Below, in pieces: positions 33,720 to 42,517 of a stretch of 64,000 nucleotides of DNA (position 1 is its first letter; every line of letters starts with the position of its first letter). This DNA comes from Streptomyces sp. RerS4 (GTDB lineage Bacteria > Actinomycetota > Actinomycetes > Streptomycetales > Streptomycetaceae): assembly GCF_023515955.1 (NCBI RefSeq), contig NZ_CP097322.1, positions 7,178,501-7,242,500 of the forward strand, written 5' to 3'. The translations under genes were made by a program, and so were the position numbers. Below the pieces are notes generated by a model. That model made no database searches, had not been told where the DNA came from, and was given only the letters and a program-made list of their open reading frames with translations.

Positions 33720-34628
33720 ATGGTCAAAATCGAGCATCCGGGCGAAGGCGCGCGCGTCGCCGAGTACGGCTTCCACAACCCCGACCGCGCCCATCTGGGT
33801 ATCGAAGTGACCAGCATTACGTGTCTGGCCAGCAGACTTTCCCCACAGGCGCTTGCCCGCGTGCACCGCACCGATTTCCATCAGATCATCCTGGTCGCTG
33901 CGGGCGAAGCCGTCACCATGGTTGATTTCCAAGATCACCCCTCACCCCCGGGCACTCTGCTGCACGTGGCCCCCGGCCGGGTACTGCGCCTGCCCCGCCC
34001 CGTCCGCCCGCCCGGCCCGGTCCAGGCGGCCATCGTGTTGTTCACCCCCGCCTTCCTGCCGCCCCTGGGGGCCGCCCGCACCCTGCTCACGCCCTTCGGT
34101 CCCGCCATCTGGCACCTCGCACCACACGAGAACACCCTGCTCACCGCCGCCCTGGGCGAACTGGCCGCCGAATACCGAAGCGCCGCGCGAGACCCAGGCA
34201 GCGCGGCCACCACGGAACTCTTGCGCCACCTGCTCGCCGCACTCGTCCTGCGCATCGCCAGACTCCCCACCCCGCACGGCAGCCTGTCCAGACCCGCCAC
34301 CACCGGAGGCGACACCTTCCTGCGCTTCCAGCACGAACTCGAACGCTCCTTCGCCACCACCCGCAACGCCGCCGCCTACGCCGCCCGGGTCGGCTACTCC
34401 CTTCCCACCCTCAACCGCACCTGCCAAGCCGCCACCGGACGCAACGCCAAAGCCCTCATCGATGGCCGCGTCGCCCTGGAAGCCGGCCGCCTCCTGGCCC
34501 ACACCGACCTGCCCGTCGCCGCCATCGGCCGCCGACTCGGCTTCACCGAACCCACCAACTTCGGCAAGTTCTTCGCCCGGGAGACCGGGCTGCCCCCCGG
34601 GACCTTCCGCGCACAACAACGCCCCTGA
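33720..34628 (+). CDS. AraC-family transcriptional regulator
   Basis: A 302-residue product from ATG 33720. The N-terminal half is a cupin-like sensor (VHRTDFHQIILVAAGEAVTM). The C-terminal pair of helix-turn-helix units covers AAAYAARVGYSLPTLNRTCQ and PVAAIGRRLGFTEPTNFGKF, ending in FARETGLPPGTFRAQQR. It diverges from the SnoaL/MoaF-like genes and probably controls them. Confidence 0.88.
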   Translation: MVKIEHPGEGARVAEYGFHNPDRAHLGIEVTSITCLASRLSPQALARVHRTDFHQIILVAAGEAVTMVDFQDHPSPPGTLLHVAPGRVLRLPRPVRPPGPVQAAIVLFTPAFLPPLGAARTLLTPFGPAIWHLAPHENTLLTAALGELAAEYRSAARDPGSAATTELLRHLLAALVLRIARLPTPHGSLSRPATTGGDTFLRFQHELERSFATTRNAAAYAARVGYSLPTLNRTCQAATGRNAKALIDGRVALEAGRLLAHTDLPVAAIGRRLGFTEPTNFGKFFARETGLPPGTFRAQQRP

Positions 34629-34885
34629 CCATCGGCGTACCGATCGGTCGCAGCATCCTCGCCCAGCCTGACTCGTCCACCCCGCTCACCCGGCCGGTCA
34701 TTTCGGCGAACCGCCCCACCCCCTCGACGTGCAGGTCACGGGCGTGTCAGCGATCTTGTGCAGGCGTCGTTGAAGGCCAGATCCCCTTCTCGATGGGGTG
34801 ATCGTGGTCGGCGCCGGGCATAGGAAATGGGGCCGCGCGGTAGCTCGGAGAATGCCGACGCCAACAAGCCGTCCCGGAGGACCTT

Positions 34886-35802
34886 TTGCCGCTTCTGTAC
34901 GGCATCACCGGGGTGGAGTCCGCTTCGGCCACTCCTAGCTGTGACTGCCTGGCGCACCGGTTCGGGAACGCGGCCGACCACGGGATGCGCGGGCGCCGCT
35001 ATCCGACGGACATGTCGGATGCGGAGTGGGCGGTGGTGCGGCCGCTCCTACCGGTCCCGGGCTGGCTGCGCGGGCGGGGCGGGCAGCCGGAGGCGTACTG
35101 CCACCGCGCGATGTTGGACGCGATCCGCTACCTCGTCGACAACGGAACGACGTGGCGGGCCATGCCAGCGGAATTCCCGCCGTGGGACCGGGTCTACGCC
35201 TTCTTCCGCCGCTGGCGCGACCACGGTCTGGTCAAGGAGTTCCACGACCGGCTCCGCCGCAAGGTCCGCGAGCAGGCGGGGCGGGACCCGGAGCCGAGCG
35301 CGGGCGTGATCGACTCCCAGTCCATCAAGGCGGACGCCGTCGTCGCCACCGACAGCCGCGGCTTCGACGGCGGCAAGCTGATCAATGGGCGCAAGCGGCA
35401 CGCCGTGGTCGACACCCTCGGCCTGCTGCTGGGGGTGATGGTCACCGCCGCGGACATCGGCGACCGCGCCGCCGGGCAGGTTCTGCTCTCCCAGTCGCCG
35501 CCGCGCACCACCGGCTGGCGCTGGTCTGGGCCGACGGCGGCTACACCGGCAGCCTCGTCGAGTACTGCCTGGCCGCCCTCGCCCTGGTCCTCGCCATCGT
35601 CAAACGCAGTGATGACATGCGCGGCTTCGTCGTACTGCCCAAGCGGTGGATCGTGGAGCGGTTCTTCGCCCACCTAATGCGAAGCCGCCGCCTCGCGCGG
35701 GACTTCGAACGGTCCACCGGCAGCGCGGAGGCGATGATCTACTGGTCGATGACCCTGCTCATGACCCGCCACCTGGCCCGGCCACGGCCCTCGCGAGGGT
35801 GA
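34886..35802 (+). pseudogene. IS5-family transposase, frameshifted
   Basis: TTG 34886 aligns with the start used in copy A. The first part reads RPLLPVPGWLRGRGGQPEAY and VIDSQSIKADAVVATDSRGF. After a one-base change near 35495 the next frame continues HHRLALVWADGGYTGSLVEY and VLPKRWIVERFFAHLMRSRR, ending at TGA 35800. The catalytic Asp, Asp and Glu all survive, but in different frames. The single-frame homologue at 16.5 kb argues against programmed frameshifting. Confidence 0.82.
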
Positions 35803-36330
35803 ACCGGCCCGGCGCCGGCTCGGCCAGCCACCCGCGCGCTGTCAGCCGCTTCGCCTTCGACCGCAACGCCTCGATCTTCGCGGACACCGGGTCCAGGCCG
35901 AAGCAGCCGGCCATCTCTTGGCAGGTCAGCGGGCCTTGACCGAGCCGGCCCCGGCCGCGAGAGCCTGCAGGATGCGCTGGTAGTCCGCCGACAGTGCCGA
36001 CCAGGCCAGGCCCGCACGCCACATCGGCACCACCGACTTCGGCTTCGCCGCCTCCGAAGATGCAGGCAGCGCGGGCGGTTCACCGCGATCCGACGGCTCC
36101 TCGGCGGCGCCCGGGCCGGCGATGTCTCCTTCGCCCGGGGACAGCACCTCGCCGACGCGTGAACGGGCGATGCCCCACTCGCTCCACTCCCGCTCGGTCA
36201 CGACCAACTCGGCTTGGATACGGTTTGCCTCCTCCCGCAGCGCGTCCACACGCCGGCGAGCGGTCAGCTCACGCTCTTCCAACAGCCCCACGACCGACGG
36301 CATCCCCGACTTCCACCAGAGCGACGACAC
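35759..36330 (-). pseudogene. IS5-associated winged-helix accessory protein, frameshifted
   Basis: The frame from 36330 reads SGMPSVVGLLEERELTARRR, a coiled coil with EEANRIQAELVVTEREWSEW, an Ala/Pro linker and SVVPMWRAGLAWSALSADYQ. Near 35935 the coding signal changes frame and continues LTCQEMAGCFGLDPVSAKIE to GRFTLARAVAGPGGGS, ending at 35759. This copy keeps the full N-terminal coiled coil. Its function in the IS is unknown. Confidence 0.65.
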
Positions 36331-36389
36331 GACACGTCACCACTCCCCGAGACCGCCGACCCCATGCTTGAACAGCGGAAACGCAGTCC

Positions 36390-36855
36390 TCAAGACTGGA
36401 AAGACAACAGCCACTGAGCAGCGAGCGTTGGGACGGCCAGGGATGCGGACCATAGACAGGCGGCGTCGTAGCCGACGGGGGCGAGGCCCCAGCCCTCCCA
36501 GTCGAGCAGGGTCAGGGTCGGGGCGGTGAGGTTGGCCCAACCGATGTCGCCGTGCGCGCAGGACCAGTCGGTGATCGACGGTGTCGACGGTGTCGCCGTA
36601 GACCTCGCGGATCCGCCCCGTCAGGTGTTCCTGGCGCATGCACACCCGGTCCGTGTCGTGCCCGGCCAGGGTGTCCAGGGCGGCGCGGAGTTCCGTCCAC
36701 CAGCCGCTCGGGAGGGGAGGGTCTTGGTCGACGGTGCCGGTGGCGGAGACCGCGGGGTCGGTGCCGCGGCTCATCTCGTCGACCCACCAGACAACGCCGC
36801 GCTCGGCGTCGTGCCACTGGGATCCGGCGTACCACTCCGGGCGGATGTCAAAAGG
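36390..36855 (-). pseudogene. Aminoglycoside phosphotransferase-like gene, N-terminal/middle part
   Basis: The frame from about 36855 reads FDIRPEWYAGSQWHDAERGV and TDRVCMRQEHLTGRIREVYG. After a one-base change near 36585 the next frame reads DWSCAHGDIGWANLTAP and LTLLDWEGWG, the catalytic HGD and metal-binding D of the APH fold. At 36414 the gene runs into the inverted repeat of the 7.1-kb unit, and its C-terminal part lies at 29.13-29.29 kb. Its 5' end is cut at about 36.86 kb. Confidence 0.7.
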
Positions 36856-36899
36856 CGCTTCGCTGTTCCGGCCCCCTTCGGACAGGTATGGCCCGGCCT

Positions 36900-37320
36900 T
36901 GCGGCCAGCCGGGAGACGGTAACGAACCCTGAGCAACTGGCCTCAGAGTTCGCGGAGGCGTTCCTCACCGACTGCCCGCGGACAGGTCTTGGACTGGTTG
37001 CCGCACCGTCCGGTGCCGAAGCGCTGACAGCCATGGGCTGGGCTGGCCCCTGCAACTACGAAAACGACACCGCGAAATTCTCTGCGGTCGTCCGGGATTG
37101 GGAAAACCGATTCGGAGCCCGCGTCGTCGCGGTCGGGTTTTCCACGCTGCACCTCAGCATCGCCGCGCCCCCGGTGAGCGAGCATGAGGCTCTGCTGGTT
37201 GCAGCCGAGCACTTTGCGTTCTGCCCTGACAACATCTGGCAGGGCAGCAGACCGTACACACTGGCCGCGTATGCCGAGCGGATCACTGGCGCCCAACGCT
37301 GGGATTTCTGGTGGGACTGA
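36900..37320 (+). pseudogene. DUF4253 protein, C-terminal fragment
   Basis: The frame reads MGWAGPCNYENDTAKFSAVV, RFGARVVAVGFSTLHLSIAA and AEHFAFCPDNIWQG, ending FWWD at TGA 37318. These are the conserved parts of DUF4253. The N-terminal half is missing and the sequence upstream belongs to the opposite-strand APH fragment, so two genes were joined tail to tail by a deletion. Confidence 0.7.
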
Positions 37321-37378
37321 TCCGGCACTCGCTGGGTGACAGCTCGCTGGCGCACCTGATTGGTGGCGACGGAGTCGG

Positions 37379-37770
37379 TCATCGGGGGCGGCGGGGCAAC
37401 GGGGTGACAGCGCGGGCATCGTGAAGGGCGGCGCGCCGGAGGCCGTTGTCGATGCTCAGGCGTTGGACGGCGGCGATGGCGAGTTCGAGCTGTTCGGCGA
37501 GGTCGCGGTTGTCCCGTCGCAGCCGGGCGTTGTTGGCCTGGACTCTGCTGTAGGCGTCGGCTGCGGTCGTGCCGCTTGGCGTGTGCGCGATGGCGGAGCG
37601 AGCTCGGCACAGATGTCTGGGTAGTTGCGGCGGAAGGTGGTGTTGGCGAGGCCGAGGCGGGTGGCGAGGGCCAGCACGCTCGGGCGTCGGCCAGTCTCGG
37701 AGGTCAGGCTGTCGATGGCGGCGTGGACGTCGGTGCGGCTCGGCAGTGGGCGGCGGTGGGCGGCCACTGG
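37379..37770 (-). pseudogene. Recombinase-accessory HTH/coiled-coil protein, frameshifted
   Basis: The first part reads DVHAAIDSLTSETGRRPSVL, ALATRLGLANTTFRRNYPDI, a helix-turn-helix. After a one-base change near 37595 the next frame gives VQANNARLRRDNRDLAEQLE and ends ARAVTPLPRRPR at 37379. This layout matches small proteins encoded next to tyrosine recombinases (DUF6262/TnpC-like). No recombinase is adjacent, so it is an element relic. Confidence 0.5.
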
Positions 37771-38055
37771 GCGGTCCCGTTGGCGGCCCCGTGACGTCTT
37801 CGACACCACCCTCGTCCAGCCCGACCTCGTCGCGGAGACCAGCGCCGACACTTCCATCGACTGCGGCGGCGTCTACCGGCACCCGAGCTGAGTCGTGCGC
37901 CTGCGCCTGGACGCGAGCGTGGAGGATGTGTCCCGGTTCGGCGGTGGCCCGGCCGCAGTCGCGGGATGACCTGTGCCGCACGCGGGCAAGCGGTTCCTGG
38001 TCGAACAGCGGCATGGAATCCGCAGAGGTCCGGGCGTCTTCGGGTGGGTGATGCG
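37771..38055. other. Region without a supported gene
   Basis: About 285 bp. Several overlapping frames are open on both strands, as expected for GC-rich DNA, but none has a start, ribosome-binding site or recognisable family. Confidence 0.35.
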
Positions 38056-38100
38056 GCACCTCACCGCCGGGCCGGCGCGCCGCTCCGGCGGGTGAGGTGC
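38056..38100 (-). terminator. Hairpin terminator of the S1 protease gene
   Basis: GCACCTCACCGCCGG (38056-38070) pairs with CCGGCGGGTGAGGTGC (38085-38100) with a single bulged base. It sits 6 bp past the protease stop at 38106. Confidence 0.75.
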
Positions 38101-38105
38101 AGGCT

Positions 38106-39341
38106 TCAGGGCAGGTTGACGGAGAAGGCCCGGTTGATGTCCTGGAAGTCGACGAAGACGAGGGTGTTGGTGTTGGCGAAGCCGCTGACGAACCCCTTGA
38201 CTATCCGGTTCTCGCCGCTGCCGAACGCGACGACCGGCCCGCCGCTGTCACCGCCCACGACGGAAATGGGCGAAATCTGCGAGACCGACTTCACGCCCTT
38301 GATCGTCTCGGGGTGTCCGTTCAGCCTGTACAGGAACTCGCTGTCCACGACTTTGTGACGGCAGGGGATCCGCTTCTCGACGACCATCGAGTTGTAGCCG
38401 AGGTGGCAGACCTCCTGGTTGTTGGAGGCGTAGCTCCAACCCTCCAGGTAGCGCGTGTATCCGTGGGTGTCCAGGCCGTCCCAGGTGTACCGGGCGCTGT
38501 AGGCGTCGATGAAGGCCACGTCGTAGTTGGGGTTGGTCCACGCGTTGCCGATCCGGTTCCCACCGTGTGTGAACAGCGGGTTGGCGCCTACGCAGTGGGC
38601 GGCCGTGGTGATCCAGCGCTTCCCGTTGCGGTCGACGACCGGGATGCCGGTCGTGCACGATGCTCGCTCCGCGGTGGCCCGCCCGATTGCGGCACCTCCG
38701 TAGAACGGCGATGAGGCGTTTTCCCTGGTCGCTGGCGCTACCGGCTGCCCCTGCTGGGCGCGTACGTCGAATGCCTTCGACAGTGCCGGGTACCCGGGGC
38801 GCTGGGCGAGGCTGTTGCTTGTGTAGGCGGCGACGGCAGCAGGCTGGTCGACATCGAGTTTGACCGCGGTGCCGTCCATGGTCCAGGACGCCCCGTACAC
38901 CTTGAACGGCAGGTCTTTGGCTTCGAGGAGTCGTTTCGCCTCCGCGAGGGCCGCGACACGGGTGTTCTTGCCCTGCCGGACCGCAAGGCCTTTGAGCTTC
39001 AGCCCGGGCTTCAGCTTGAGCATGGCCGCCTTGAACTCAGTGGCCTTGGCCGGGTCGGTGAGGTACAGGTGGACGGCCTTGAGGTCGTCGGACAACTCGA
39101 GCCCGGAGAAGATGTCCTGACGCTGGTTCCGGCCGACTTCCTCGGCCGCCGCGGCGATGGCGTTGAGCGGTGCTGTCTTCACGTCCCTTGCCTTCTGCTC
39201 TGCCCACACCGCCTGCCCCGTCGTGTCCGTCGTCGAGGTGGCCTGCTTCCCGGCGAAGGCCTGTGGTGCGGCGAGCGGCACGATCGCCAAGGCGACCGCC
39301 CCGAGTAACCCGATACGCGTCTTCGTGTGAACTCCGAGCAC
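38106..39341 (-). CDS. Secreted S1-family (trypsin/alpha-lytic-like) serine protease
   Basis: GTG 39341 gives 411 residues with a signal peptide (RIGLLGAVALAIVPLAAPQA). A pro-region of about 170 residues follows (DLKAVHLYLTDPAKATEFKA). The catalytic domain has His in RWITTAAHCVG, Asp in NPNYDVAFIDAYSA and Ser in SVVGGDSGGPVVAFGSG. Paired cysteines (ASCTTG/AAHC, EVCHLG/IPCRHK) suggest disulphides. It is exported by Sec and likely self-processed. It stands alone with its own terminator and is one of the few intact genes in this part of the window. Confidence 0.88.
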   Translation of the reverse strand: MLGVHTKTRIGLLGAVALAIVPLAAPQAFAGKQATSTTDTTGQAVWAEQKARDVKTAPLNAIAAAAEEVGRNQRQDIFSGLELSDDLKAVHLYLTDPAKATEFKAAMLKLKPGLKLKGLAVRQGKNTRVAALAEAKRLLEAKDLPFKVYGASWTMDGTAVKLDVDQPAAVAAYTSNSLAQRPGYPALSKAFDVRAQQGQPVAPATRENASSPFYGGAAIGRATAERASCTTGIPVVDRNGKRWITTAAHCVGANPLFTHGGNRIGNAWTNPNYDVAFIDAYSARYTWDGLDTHGYTRYLEGWSYASNNQEVCHLGYNSMVVEKRIPCRHKVVDSEFLYRLNGHPETIKGVKSVSQISPISVVGGDSGGPVVAFGSGENRIVKGFVSGFANTNTLVFVDFQDINRAFSVNLP

Positions 39342-39524
39342 GGCTTCCCCCCAGTGGGTTCGAGTCGGAACATCCGACAGTCGGACGGCGACGCTACTCG
39401 TGCAGATGTGTGATCGGAAGACGGTCTCCTCGCGGGGCGTCCGGAGCCTGCCCCTGTGGATCTGCTCTGCCCGAGCCCCGTTCAGCACCCCGGTGGGCCA
39501 GTCAAGTCGGAACCTACAGGTCGG

Positions 39525-39835
39525 CTACACGCGGGTCGCCCCGAGATAGTCGCCGGCGGGCATCGCATTGGCGAGGGCCACCACCTTCACGTTGCGGCCC
39601 GTGCGCGGCGCGTGGAGGACCTGGCCGTCGCAGGCGTAGAGGGCCACGTGGTAGACGCTGTCATTGCGACGCGACCAGAACAGTAGATCGCCGGGACGCA
39701 GCTGGTTGCGGGCGATCGGCCGGTGGGAGGTGGCCGCGTATTGCGCGGCGGCGGTACGGGGAAGGTGGGTGCTCGGCCCGTACGCGTACCGGACCAGGGA
39801 CGAGCAGTCGAAGCCCTCAGTGCTGGAGGCGGAAC
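39525..39835 (-). pseudogene. NlpC/P60 peptidase, C-terminal fragment
   Basis: The frame reads EGFDCSSLVRYAYGPSTHLP with the catalytic Cys, then LRPGDLLFWSRRNDSVYHVA with the catalytic His, and ends DYLGATRV at 39525. These are the core motifs of NlpC/P60 cell-wall endopeptidases. There is no start codon. The N-terminal domain and signal peptide are missing and are replaced by an unrelated remnant. Confidence 0.75.
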
Positions 39836-40045
39836 ACCGGCCGCGGAGGAACCCGTTGCGCCTGCCCCCTCACCCACACCCATGCGGCCGAATCCCCGGA
39901 CTCATCGGCGGCGCTCGCCGCCATCCGGTACCAGCGCACGGCGGCGGCCCCGTCCGAGCTGGGGAACGTCTGCGCGTACAGCGTCATCAGCCGGGCGGCC
40001 GCACTTCGCCTCGTGGACAGGGCCAAGGTCCGCGATGGCAAGACC
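39836..40045 (-). pseudogene. Fragment of a helical (TPR-like) regulator
   Basis: A minus-strand frame reads RLMTLYAQTFPSSDGAAAVR, WYRMAASAADESGDSAAWVW, VRGQAQRVPP. This resembles the C-terminal TPR-like part of Streptomyces XRE-type regulators. It has no start, and it runs into the NlpC/P60 fragment. Low confidence. Confidence 0.35.
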
Positions 40046-40156
40046 GCAAAGTGATCACTGCCTCGGCCACACCCTGCGGCTGACCGGGGGCGATCTTTGG
40101 GCAGTTTAGCGTTGCCGATCAAGTGGATCTCGCGATCACCGAGGCATGACTCCTTC

Positions 40157-40190
40157 AGTGGCTGTTGTTGTTCCGATCTTGAGCGGTGTT
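40157..40190. repeat. Solo IS5-type terminal repeat
   Basis: GTGGCTGTTGTTGTTCCGAT followed by CTTGAGCGGTG matches the ends of the 7.1-kb unit and IS copies A and B. It is preceded by TCA, again a TNA target. No transposase is adjacent and its partner end was not found. Confidence 0.6.
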
Positions 40191-40313
40191 GCTCGGACGG
40201 CGGTCTCAACAGCGGGTGACCGCGGTGGGATCCAGGCATAAGACCCACAGCGCACGTGATCGTCTCGGCGCAGGCCATCGCGTGGGACTCTCCGTGGTCC
40301 CCAAGGAGGAATG

Positions 40314-41093
40314 TCACCCCTGCTCGGGACGCCGACGGGCGAGATGGACGATGATGTCGGCGGCGATCTCGACCGTCTCGGGCAGGACCCGCGTGATCGC
40401 GTCATACGCCTGTTGTTGCCTCGATTGCGGCAGTTGGAGATACGCCGAGACGGTCGACAGGTAACCAATGTAGTCAGCAGACCTCATCGTCAAGCGCCGC
40501 TCGATGACGGACTGCTGAACGTCAAGGAACAGATGAGACCGTTGCAGTTCCGTACCCGGCCACTGCATCTCCTCATCCGGAGCAGTCCCGTCGGGAGAGG
40601 GAACCTCATCGCTTTCCAGGAACGGCGCCCGTGCAGCACGCACCGACTCCTCGACAGCTGGGTCAGCCAGCTGAACCGGGCCACCGCATGAGGCGAACAC
40701 ACCCTCCGGTTCAAGGAGCGCCGCCACCCTCGACCATCGACCCTCCGGGCGTGTCCAATGCAGGGCAGCCGCCGCATAGACCAACCCATAGGGCTCACGT
40801 GGCCGCAGGTCCTCGAACACGGCTCGCACAGTCGTCACGTTCGCGGGCACGGTCTTGTTCAGCTCGGCAAGCATGGCAGCGTCGGGCTCCGTCGCCGTGA
40901 CCATGACCCCGTGCCCCGCGAACAGGCGGGTTGCTTTGCCTGTCCCTGCACCGATCTCCAAGGCCGTCCGAATCGGCCGGCCCGCATACGTCATCACCAA
41001 GTCGAAGAGCTCTTCGGGATATCCCGGCCGGAACCTTTCGTAGGCTTCCGCGATCGCGCCGAAGCTCAGTGCACGAGCAGACATGTCGAGCAT
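40314..41093 (-). CDS. Class I SAM-dependent methyltransferase
   Basis: ATG 41093 gives 259 residues. The SAM motif I is TALEIGAGTGKATRLFAGHG, preceded by the family opening FGAIAEAYERFRPGYPEELF; post-motifs are VRAVFEDL and YAAAALHWTRPEGRW. It belongs to the generic UbiE/trans-aconitate-like group. The frame stays open upstream into a different, truncated methyltransferase-Nudix gene, but that part lacks continuity with this family. I therefore place the start at 41093. The methyl acceptor is unknown. Confidence 0.75.
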   Translation of the reverse strand: MLDMSARALSFGAIAEAYERFRPGYPEELFDLVMTYAGRPIRTALEIGAGTGKATRLFAGHGVMVTATEPDAAMLAELNKTVPANVTTVRAVFEDLRPREPYGLVYAAAALHWTRPEGRWSRVAALLEPEGVFASCGGPVQLADPAVEESVRAARAPFLESDEVPSPDGTAPDEEMQWPGTELQRSHLFLDVQQSVIERRLTMRSADYIGYLSTVSAYLQLPQSRQQQAYDAITRVLPETVEIAADIIVHLARRRPEQG

Positions 41094-41780
41094 CCTGGCA
41101 CGTCCGGGACAGACCTGCCCGTGCTCGTTGGTGACGACGACCGCGACACCGGCCATGGCGGCCGGCTTCGGAGCCCGCTTCTCGCTGTAGGCGACGGGGT
41201 CGCTCTTGGGCCCGCGCAGCAGCAGGACGGTGGAGTCGCCGGCCTCGATGCGGTCGGAGTGCTGCCGGCCGTCGGCGAGGAGGTCGATCTCGGCGTCGTC
41301 CAGGCAGATGCCGCGCAGCTCCTCCGGGTGCCGGTCGGCGTGCGGGGTGATCACGCACAGTGTGCCGTCCTCGTCGAGCAGGGCGGCGAGTTCGACGACC
41401 GTGTGGGTGCGGTCGGGCAGGTGGGCCAGGGCCCGGCGCATGGTGATGAGCCGATAGCCGCTACCGGCCGGGCGGAGGGAGGAGAGGTCGCCGCCGGTGA
41501 TGTCGATCTGGTGGCAGATGACCCCCTCCGAGGCCAACTCGGTGGCGCGCTCGACGGCGGAGCGGGCCCAGTCAACGGCGTCGACCCGGTACCTGGTCGT
41601 GGCGAGGAAGCGGGCGAGTTCGCCGGTCCCGCAGGCCACGTCCAAGGCTCGGGCCCCTTGGATGTCCTCCGGCAGGGCCAGGTGCTCGGTTAGGCGGTCT
41701 TCTCGGTGTCGGTCAGCGGGCTGAAGTCGCGGCCGGCCTCGTAGTGGGCGTGCCAGTCCAGCGCGGTGCGTTGTGCTCAT
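41094..41780 (-). pseudogene. Methyltransferase-Nudix fusion gene, truncated
   Basis: ATG 41780 starts MSTTHR. Between about 41768 and 41697 the coding signal lies in another frame (LDWHAHYEAGRDFSPLTDTE), so two small indels disturb the N-terminus. The methyltransferase core is intact (ARALDVACGTGELARFLATT, YRLITMRRALAHLPDRTHTV). The Nudix part begins AAMAGVAVVVTNEHGQV and is cut there, with the next codons running straight into another methyltransferase gene. Intact homologues have a full Nudix domain. Confidence 0.65.
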
Positions 41781-41809
41781 GCGGTGCGTGCTGCCTTTCG
41801 TCGGGTGGC

Positions 41810-42474
41810 TCAGGAGGGATCGGTGGGGTGCTGGGAGGCGGGTCCGTAGAGGGCTTCTGGTTGGTCGGTCATCAGGGCCCAGTAGCGGTCGCCGAAGGAC
41901 CAGTGCCACCACTCGGTCGGGTAGTTGACGAGCCCGGCGGCCGTGAGCGCGCGACTCAGGGTGGCGCGGTGCAGCCGGGCCTGGTGGGAGAGACCGTCGG
42001 CGAGGGTGTAGCAGGCGCCTGCGCTCTCTTCCGGGTGGCGTTGACGCGGGTGCCCATGTCCAGTTCGGTGCCCTCCGCGTTGACGAGGGTCAGGTCGACG
42101 GCCGCGCCGGCGCTGTGCGGGGCGATCTCCGGCGGTGACACGTACCGGCTCGCCTGTGCCCGCAGCTCCTCCGCAGGCCAGTCGGCATGGGCGGCCCGAA
42201 GTTCGGCCGCGTACTCCTCGAAGTACCGCTGCTGCAGCGCCGGAGGTCGGAACCCTTCGACGACGAGCAGGCGCAGCCCTTCGGGCAGCAGGGACCGGGC
42301 GTGCAGCAGCCGGTCGAGGACACCGGAGCGGAGGTGCGCGAAAGCGTACGCGGGATCAAAGCGGCGGCCATCGAGGAGGAGTTCTCCGCCGGCGCGGACA
42401 TCGGCGAGGGGCTCGCCGTTCTCCGCTACCGTGATCGCGGCGACCCGCGGGTCGGACATCAAGACGATGCTCAC
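41810..42474 (-). pseudogene. VanX-like D-Ala-D-Ala dipeptidase, frameshifted
   Basis: GTG 42474 (or ATG 42459) starts a protein with LLVVEGFRPPALQQRYFEEY and the zinc motif PHSAGAAVDLTLV (H-x6-D). One C is missing near 42040, after which the correct frame reads PEESAGACYTLADGLSHQAR and EWWHWSFGDRYW with the catalytic Glu and third zinc His, stopping at 41810. The M15D family cleaves D-Ala-D-Ala and serves in cell-wall turnover or glycopeptide resistance. No vanH or vanA is near. Confidence 0.75.
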
Positions 42475-42517
42475 TCGGGCCTCCCAGTCGCCGGGATCCC
42501 GGTGCGGCGGGCGGCCA

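Larger units (their letters stand above)
29290..36414. mobile_element. 7.1-kb inverted-repeat-bounded unit carrying the sirtuin/macrodomain operon
   Basis: The left end GTGGATGTTGTCGTTCCGGT and the reverse complement of the right end, GTGGCTGTTGTCTTTCCAGT, match at about 27 of 32 positions and resemble the ends of the IS5-type copies. TGA lies directly outside both ends (29287-29289 and 36415-36417), a TNA-type 3-bp target duplication. Outside them the two halves of one phosphotransferase gene are in the correct order and orientation. Inside are three operonic genes, the SnoaL/MoaF/AraC set and IS copy B. A composite or one-ended transposition event is inferred. Confidence 0.65.
34740..36414. 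mobile_element. IS5-family insertion sequence, copy B (inactivated)
   Basis: It has the same structure as copy A: transposase and accessory gene converge and overlap by about 44 bp. The right end is GTGGCTGTTGTCTTTCC reading inward from 36414. The left end is degenerate; GTGTCAGCGATCTTGTG near 34744 is the best candidate. Both genes are frameshifted. Confidence 0.65.

Noticed and set aside
34886..35802. Programmed ribosomal frameshifting in IS copy B transposase
   Set aside because: The homologous transposase in copy A is a single uninterrupted frame, and no slippery heptamer is evident at the change point.
40314..41912. A single 532-residue double methyltransferase
   Set aside because: The join occurs at the first strand of a Nudix domain and the second methyltransferase has its own typical start at 41093, so this is a chance in-frame fusion.
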